DNA of 41,778 nucleotides, taken from NCBI GenBank assembly GCA_025361445.1, contig JANYLP010000111.1, forward strand, positions 1 through 41,778, in the 5' to 3' direction. Of the stretch, positions 36,324-41,778 are shown piece after piece. The position numbers and the translations under genes were made by a program. The notes under the pieces are model-generated. The model saw only the letters and a list, made by a program, of their open reading frames with translations. It was not told where the DNA came from and made no database searches. How positions within the stretch are numbered: the stretch's first letter is position 1; every line of letters starts with the position of its first letter. Source of the stretch: Coriobacteriia bacterium (GTDB taxonomy: Bacteria; Actinomycetota; Coriobacteriia; Anaerosomatales; PALSA-660).

Positions 36324-38125
36324 GTGGTTCCCTTTCCTGGATCCTTCACGTTCTCGTTGACGATCGCGGCACCGAGGCCCTCGGTGAACATTCGGTCGAG
36401 AGAGTCATCGTCGGCCGCCTGGACCGGAGGAGTGGGTGGCGCGTTGCGTCCGCCGGCGACCGATGAGGGATGAACCTCGTCCGGGTCCTCGGCACGCACG
36501 GCTCCCCGACCCAGCTGGTACCGGATCGCGACGTGCCACCCGAGGACCGCCTGGATCGAGTTGCGGAGAAGCGCCGTGACCTCGGCGTCCTCGGCCATGC
36601 TCTTGAAGACGCGCGCCTCGGGGCGGAACTCGACGACCACGGTGTCGCCGTCGACGTCCGCTTCGGTGTCCATGAACATCTTGCTGGCCGCAGGGCGCAC
36701 CGTCTTGACCTCGCGAAGGACGTCCTTCCAGCGGCGACGCAGCTCGGCGACGTCGAAGGAGGGTGGCGAGGGACGGCGCGCGGGCGCGGACGTCGGCTCG
36801 AGTGCGGGCGCCGCTTCGGGAGCGACCGGGGCGGGCGCAGCGGCAGCGGGCTCCACGCGTACGGGTGCGGGGATGGGTGCCGGCGCGGCTACGGCAGGCG
36901 TCGGGGCCGGCTCAGGCTTCGCGACGGGCGCGGACACGGGCGCGGGGGCCGGCACGGGCGCCGCCACGGCTCGAACGGGCGCCCCCGCCTCGAGCGCGGC
37001 CACGCGCTCCGCGAGCGACTCGAGCGTGAGATCGGATCCAGGCCGGGCAATGCGGGCGAGCGCGATTTCCAGCGCGAGACGGTTGTCGGGCGCCCAGCGC
37101 AGCTCGCCGGCGACCCGACCGAGCTCGTCCAGGACGCGCGCGAGGCGATCCAGGTCGAAGCGCGCCGCCTGCGTGCGAAGTCGGGCCGCGTCGGCCTCGG
37201 TGACATCCACGATGCCTGCCGTCTCGGCAGTGGCCGCCAGGACGTAGAGGTCGCGCACGTGTCCGGTGAGGGCGCGCACGAACTCGGCGACGTCGTGGCC
37301 GGACTCGACGAGATCGGCGACGAAAGCGAACAGCCCGGCCACATCACGGTCGGCCAGAAGGCCGGTGACCTCGAACAGCCGCGCCGTGTCGACCTCGCCA
37401 AGCAGACCCTCGACATCCGCGACGGTGATCGACCCGCCGGTGAACGACGACAGCTGGTCGAGCGTGCCGATCGCGTCGCGCATCCCGCCCGCGGCATGCC
37501 GCGCGATGAGAGGAAGCGTCCCCTCCTCGACCGTGATCTTCTCGGCTGCCGCGATGTGCGCGAGCCGACCCACGATGTCCTCGGTGCCGATGCGTCGGAA
37601 GTCGAAGCGCTGGCAGCGGGACAGGATCGTCTCGGGCACCTTGTGCGGATGCGTCGTGCACAGCACGAAGACCGTCTTGGGTGGCGGCTCCTCGAGCGTC
37701 TTGAGCAGCGCGTTGAACGCCGCGGTGGAGAGCATGTGGACCTCGTCGATGATGTAGACCTTGAAACCGCCGCGCGTGGCGGCGTAGTTGACCTTGCTGA
37801 TGACCTCGTCGCGCAACGCATCGACGCCCGTGCGGGACGCCGCGTCGATCTCGTAGACGTCCGGGAAGCGGCCGTCGGTGATCTCGCGGCACGCTTCGCA
37901 GGTGTTGTCCGGGTCCGGAGTGGGGCCCGACTCGCAGTCGAGCGCCTTGGCGAGGATGCGCGCGGTGGTCGTCTTGCCGGTGCCGCGCGGCCCCGAGAAC
38001 AGGTAGGCGTGCGCGACCGATCCTTCCGTCACGGCGTTTCTCAGCGTGCGCGTCACGTGCACCTGGCCGACCACGTCGCCAAAGGTCTGCGGCCGGTACA
38101 CGCGATAGAGGGACTGATGCGCCAT
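36320..38125 (-). CDS. dnaX: DNA polymerase III subunit gamma/tau
   Basis: LYRVYRPQTFGDVVGQVHVTRTLRNAVTEGSVAHAYLFSGPRGTGKTTTARILAKALDC...YIIDEVHMLSTAAFNALLKTLEEPP; Ala/Pro-rich linker then C-terminal tau-like region. Confidence 0.96.
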   Translation of the reverse strand: MAHQSLYRVYRPQTFGDVVGQVHVTRTLRNAVTEGSVAHAYLFSGPRGTGKTTTARILAKALDCESGPTPDPDNTCEACREITDGRFPDVYEIDAASRTGVDALRDEVISKVNYAATRGGFKVYIIDEVHMLSTAAFNALLKTLEEPPPKTVFVLCTTHPHKVPETILSRCQRFDFRRIGTEDIVGRLAHIAAAEKITVEEGTLPLIARHAAGGMRDAIGTLDQLSSFTGGSITVADVEGLLGEVDTARLFEVTGLLADRDVAGLFAFVADLVESGHDVAEFVRALTGHVRDLYVLAATAETAGIVDVTEADAARLRTQAARFDLDRLARVLDELGRVAGELRWAPDNRLALEIALARIARPGSDLTLESLAERVAALEAGAPVRAVAAPVPAPAPVSAPVAKPEPAPTPAVAAPAPIPAPVRVEPAAAAPAPVAPEAAPALEPTSAPARRPSPPSFDVAELRRRWKDVLREVKTVRPAASKMFMDTEADVDGDTVVVEFRPEARVFKSMAEDAEVTALLRNSIQAVLGWHVAIRYQLGRGAVRAEDPDEVHPSSVAGGRNAPPTPPVQAADDDSLDRMFTEGLGAAIVNENVKDPGKGTT

Positions 38126-38244
38126 GGGCGGTTGAGCGGCCTCTCGAAGGAGCGGTGCGGAGACGGGCGGGTGCCCGCGAGAGAAGTATACAAGGGCGCA
38201 CCGACACCGAGCGGCACCCATCGCCGAAACGCACCGACGCCCCG

Positions 38245-38337
<93 letters not shown>

Positions 38338-38557
38338 CGAGGCGCCGGTGGAAGCGTAGTCTAACACTCGGCAGCACAGATCCACCTCAACCCCGAGCTG
38401 GGAACTGCAGAAGCACTCTGTGTACGTGCGGCGCATCGACAGGACCCCGGCGATGCAGAGCTCCCCCGCTCTCCTGCCGAGCCCATGTCGCCCGAACGTT
38501 GGGCGCGTATTGGATGGCTCGGCGGGGTCGGCAGGGCGCGGTTCGTTATGGTCGGCC

Positions 38558-39208
38558 CTAGTAGACCGAGCGGGCCAGATTTAGCAGCTCAGACACTGGC
38601 AACGTGGGGCTGGCTATCGAGTAGTAGGTGGAACCATCCACCCAGACCACGAGCGAGTCATCCCATCCGGAGACCTTGCCATCAGGACGCTCGTATTCGC
38701 CGCGGGTCAGGTAGTCGGCAGTGATGCCTTCCGATAGGTCTGCGTGCTTCAAGTAGAGCCCCCCGGCATCAGCAGAGAACAGAGAGGCTCTGATCCGCAG
38801 GGCATTGCTTTCGGAGGAGAAGGGGACGATGAGAAGGCGCACATCAGGTTTGTAGTGGAGGACGAGGGAGCTGGAGCCCTGGTACAGATTGGAATCAGCC
38901 GGAATAGCGCGAACCTGAGCCCCCTGGAATACCAATTCATCGCTCTTGGGCACGGCCGGATCGAACCCCGCTCGCTCGGTCGCTTCTGGAAGATCGTAGA
39001 CCGTCACGCTCTCCACGCGAGAGAAACTCAGGGCCCCACCGCGCGTGATGGGCAGCTGATAGGCCGGGAAACGTTTGGCAGCTCTGCTCCCCTGGACTGA
39101 TACGCGGTCATTCGGCGGGCGCGTTTCCGCCGTGCTACTGCAGCCGCTCAGGATGGCCGACACCAAGAGCAGACCCACGAACGTCGCTCCTAGCTTCGCG
39201 AGACGCAT
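38558..39208 (-). CDS. Putative lipoprotein, hypothetical
   Basis: MRLAKLGATFVGLLLVSAILSGCSSTAETRP lipobox (LSGC); 216 aa complete ORF. Confidence 0.7.
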   Translation of the reverse strand: MRLAKLGATFVGLLLVSAILSGCSSTAETRPPNDRVSVQGSRAAKRFPAYQLPITRGGALSFSRVESVTVYDLPEATERAGFDPAVPKSDELVFQGAQVRAIPADSNLYQGSSSLVLHYKPDVRLLIVPFSSESNALRIRASLFSADAGGLYLKHADLSEGITADYLTRGEYERPDGKVSGWDDSLVVWVDGSTYYSIASPTLPVSELLNLARSVY

Positions 39209-39226
39209 GTCACCCTCCTTCGAGTG

Positions 39227-39898
39227 CTACTGGTACGCGGTATGCCATGCGTTGTCGCTGTCGGGGACAGCAACGAAGCGAGTATCTTGGTCGTAGAGAT
39301 TCATGCCAGGCCAAGCGGTCCAAGCCATCGTGCTGTTGTTGAGATATCGAATGAATGTGGCGCGATGGTTGCCGCTGTCGTCGTACTCCTTCCTTTCCAT
39401 GAACGTGAGAGGCGCGCCCTTTGCAAACCCCGAATCCGGAATGAGCCCCTCCACCACGTTGTTGACGTATACAGTCCAGTTCTCCGCGCCCTCGTTGGAG
39501 AACCAGTTCGCTATGTGGAAACGGTAGTACTGTCCGGCTTGAACGGGCCAGCTTGCACGCATCTGCGTATTTGTCCACGGAGTCTCGTAGGCATAGAACG
39601 CGCTCAGTGGTTTGCCCCCTGCCGTCCACTTGAACAGACCGGCCTCGACGTAGTAGTCGCCGAGACCGCTCGGGAGCGGCTCAATCGCTGTGTTCGGCCA
39701 CTGATACATGTAGCAGCTGCTCACGCGCATACCACCACTGGCCAAGCTCCAGTCGTAGGCGTAGAAATCCGCAGCCACGCCAGACTGAAAACTTCGGAGG
39801 TATTCAGAGATCCAGTACGGATTGAGAGCGAATGCGGGAGAGGGCAGGACAAGAACACCTGCAAGCACGGTCATGACGAACAGAAGTCGCAGACGCAT
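39227..39898 (-). CDS. Secreted protein, hypothetical, aromatic-rich
   Basis: Signal peptide MRLRLLFVMTVLAGVLVLPSPAFA then Tyr/Trp-rich sequence (ALNPYWISEYLRSFQSGVAADFYAYDWSLASGG...). Start re-set to ATG 39898; 18 bp upstream of the lipoprotein gene. Confidence 0.65.
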   Translation of the reverse strand: MRLRLLFVMTVLAGVLVLPSPAFALNPYWISEYLRSFQSGVAADFYAYDWSLASGGMRVSSCYMYQWPNTAIEPLPSGLGDYYVEAGLFKWTAGGKPLSAFYAYETPWTNTQMRASWPVQAGQYYRFHIANWFSNEGAENWTVYVNNVVEGLIPDSGFAKGAPLTFMERKEYDDSGNHRATFIRYLNNSTMAWTAWPGMNLYDQDTRFVAVPDSDNAWHTAYQ

Positions 39899-40096
39899 TG
39901 CCACTCTCCCCTCCCGAGAAGTGGACACTTGCGGACCCAATGTAGCACCGCCCCGGACGTCGCGCCTGGAGACACACGCGACACTACGATCATCGGTGAC
40001 AGGCCACGCGGGCCCTGCATGCTCCGTCCAACGAGGGATCGTTCCCCCACTTGGGTATCCACCATGCATCGCACCGTTCCACAGAGAGGCCCGACC

Positions 40097-40570
40097 GTGA
40101 AGCTCACCAGCCCCGCATACCTCGACGGCGAGACGATTCCCGCGAGGTTCGCCACCGTGAACGTCGTCGGCGGCTCGGGCGTCTCCGTGCCGCTGTCCTG
40201 GGACGACCCGCCACCCGCGACGCGCTCGTTCGTTCTGGCGCTGATCGACACGCATCCGGTGGCACGCGGCTGGGTCCACTGGCTCGTCACGGACCTGCTT
40301 CCCGAGACGCGCAGCCTGCCGGAAGGCGCCTCGCGTCCGTTCGGGATCCCGTTCCCGGCACTCGAGATGCCGAACACCGGTGGTAAGCGCGGCTACGGCG
40401 GTATGCAGCCGCCGGTCGGGAGCGGCGTGCACGACTACGTCGCCAACCTCTACGCTCTCGACGTGCCTCGCCTGGACGCGCCCCACGATGCCTCGTGGGA
40501 CGAGGTTCGCGTAGCGATGTCGGGACACGTGCTCGAGAACGTGGCTCTCGTAGGGCGCTTCGGCCGCTAG
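40097..40570 (+). CDS. YbhB/YbcL-family (PEBP/Raf kinase inhibitor-like) protein
   Basis: KLTSPAYLDGETIPARFATVNVVGGSGVSVPLSWDDPPPATRSFVLALIDTHPVARGWVHWLVTDLLPETRSLPEGAS...YGGMQPPVGSGVHDYVANLYALD. Confidence 0.92.
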   Translation: MKLTSPAYLDGETIPARFATVNVVGGSGVSVPLSWDDPPPATRSFVLALIDTHPVARGWVHWLVTDLLPETRSLPEGASRPFGIPFPALEMPNTGGKRGYGGMQPPVGSGVHDYVANLYALDVPRLDAPHDASWDEVRVAMSGHVLENVALVGRFGR

Positions 40571-41355
40571 CCGATCCGCACGCCGCGCATCGACATACTG
40601 CCCATCTCGATCCCCTCGTGGAAGAACGCGAGCTGTTCCCCTTCACGCCGCAGCGCGGCCGCGTAGAGGAGCGGCAGGTAGTGCTCGTCGGTCGGATGCG
40701 CGAGCTGCGCGACGCGGCCGAGCGAACGGTAGCCGATGAGCGCGTCGGCATCAGCAGCGAGCAGCCGGTCGCGGACCCATGCGTCGAACTCGATCGCCCA
40801 CGGATACGGCTCCGCGTCGTCCTCCCAGCGCACCGCCATCAGGTTGTGCACGATGTTCCCGCTCCCGACGATGAGCACCCCGCGGTCGCGGAGCGGTGCC
40901 AGGAGCCGACCGATGGCGAAGTGCTGCTCGGGCGACGCGTCGGCGTCGAGCGACAGCTCGAGCATCGGGACATCGGCCTCCGGATACATGCGCCGGATGA
41001 CGGCCCACGCACCATGGTCGAAACCCCAGGACGAGTCGGTCACGCCGCCGACGAGCCCGGCGATCTCCTGCGCGAGCGTGGGGTCCCCCGGCGCCGGATA
41101 GCGGATGTCGTAGAGCTCCTGCGGGAAGCCGCCGAAGTCGTGGATGGTGCGCGGGGAGGCGTCCCCGGTCACGCGGGTCCCGTGCGCGCGCCAGTGCGCG
41201 GACACGACCAGCACGGCGCGCGGCCGCGGCAGATCACGGACCAGCCGGATGAGGGACCGGCTGAACGGGTTGTCCTCGATAGCGTTCATGGGCGAGCCGT
41301 GCCCGATGAAGAGAGCGGGCATCGGTGTCGCTTCTGCGTTCGTATGTGTGTCCAT
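40567..41355 (-). CDS. LigB-family extradiol dioxygenase (4,5-DOPA dioxygenase/YgiD-like)
   Basis: MPALFIGHGSPMNAIEDNPFSRSLIRLVRDLPRPRAVLVVSAHW...WGFDHGAWAVIRRMYPEADVPMLELSLD...VLIVGSGNIVHNL. Confidence 0.92.
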   Translation of the reverse strand: MDTHTNAEATPMPALFIGHGSPMNAIEDNPFSRSLIRLVRDLPRPRAVLVVSAHWRAHGTRVTGDASPRTIHDFGGFPQELYDIRYPAPGDPTLAQEIAGLVGGVTDSSWGFDHGAWAVIRRMYPEADVPMLELSLDADASPEQHFAIGRLLAPLRDRGVLIVGSGNIVHNLMAVRWEDDAEPYPWAIEFDAWVRDRLLAADADALIGYRSLGRVAQLAHPTDEHYLPLLYAAALRREGEQLAFFHEGIEMGSMSMRGVRIG

Positions 41356-41451
41356 GCGCACCTCCAAAGCGACTGTCGTGCCGAGACGCTATCGTGGTCC
41401 CGCCCGTGTCCACGCGTGCGCGTCCGCATCGGTCGCGCTACGCTGGCGGAC

Positions 41452-41778
41452 ATGACCACTCAGACGCCTCCGCTCCTGCAACTGACCGACTGCGTCGTCG
41501 TCCGCGACGGGCGCGCGATCCTGTCGGTCGACTCGCTGACGCTCGCCGCCGGAGAGCACGTCGCTATCCTCGGTCCGAACGGTGCGGGGAAGTCCACGCT
41601 CATCCGGCTGCTCACCCGCGACGTCCGCCCGCTCGCACACGATGACGGCTCCCCCGCTGTGGTCCTGCTCGGGCACGAACGCTGGGCTATTGCGGACGCG
41701 CGCAAAGTCATGGGCGTGGTGTCGAACGCGCTGCAAGACGACTATGCGGTGGGTGTGCCCGTGCGCGACACCGTTACG
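41452..41778 (+). CDS. ABC transporter ATP-binding protein (5' part; 3' end runs off the window)
   Basis: LLQLTDCVVVRDGRAILSVDSLTLAAGEHVAILGPNGAGKSTLIRLLTRDVRP, Walker A; open to the window edge. Confidence 0.85.
   Translation, partial: MTTQTPPLLQLTDCVVVRDGRAILSVDSLTLAAGEHVAILGPNGAGKSTLIRLLTRDVRPLAHDDGSPAVVLLGHERWAIADARKVMGVVSNALQDDYAVGVPVRDTVT

Noticed and set aside
36780-37000. Repeat-like GC-rich stretch in dnaX considered as a repeat element or frameshift signal
   Set aside because: It encodes the Ala/Pro-rich linker of DnaX; no A-rich slippery sequence typical of dnaX frameshifting was seen.
40567-41355. Considered the LigB-like protein as the Memo partner of AmrS
   Set aside because: Sequence looks like the YgiD/4,5-DOPA dioxygenase type (PALFIGHGSPMNA..., SAHW), and it lies about 15 kb away from amrS.

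Overview
High-GC bacterial chromosomal window of about 41.8 kb, densely coded, with many 4-bp ATGA/GTGA gene overlaps. Gene content (four-subunit pyruvate:ferredoxin oxidoreductase, hydrogenase maturation, nickel import, AmrS-type radical SAM) suggests an anaerobic or facultatively anaerobic bacterium, possibly a deep-branching actinobacterium; that placement is inference only. In order: truncated lon (-); a PIN-TM-TPR fusion coupled to trxB, then trxA; a nickel/hydrogenase-maturation block (CDF exporter, nikR, nikM(N)/Q/O, a Zn-ribbon/HEPN-like gene overlapping hypF, hypF, hypC, hypD, an antisense secreted Ca-repeat protein, hypE); an EamA transporter; pgi; a lipoprotein. A minus-strand run follows: glycosyltransferase, TauE, GNAT, LytS-type kinase, LytTR regulator, YfcE-type phosphoesterase. 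Next, also on minus: queT-like S component, a ferredoxin/Fe-hydrogenase-like/Fes/GGDEF fusion and amrS; then asd-lysC, an HD-GYP protein, porCDAB, recR-ybaB-dnaX, and an SRP RNA that is not an ORF. The window ends with two orphan secreted proteins, a PEBP protein, a LigB/DODA-type dioxygenase and a truncated ABC ATPase. The most interesting candidates are the Fe-hydrogenase-like/GGDEF fusion with its queT/amrS neighbours, the PIN-TM-TPR protein coupled to trxB, and the HEPN-like protein embedded in the Ni/hyp operon. No CRISPR array, rRNA, tRNA or transposase was recognised.
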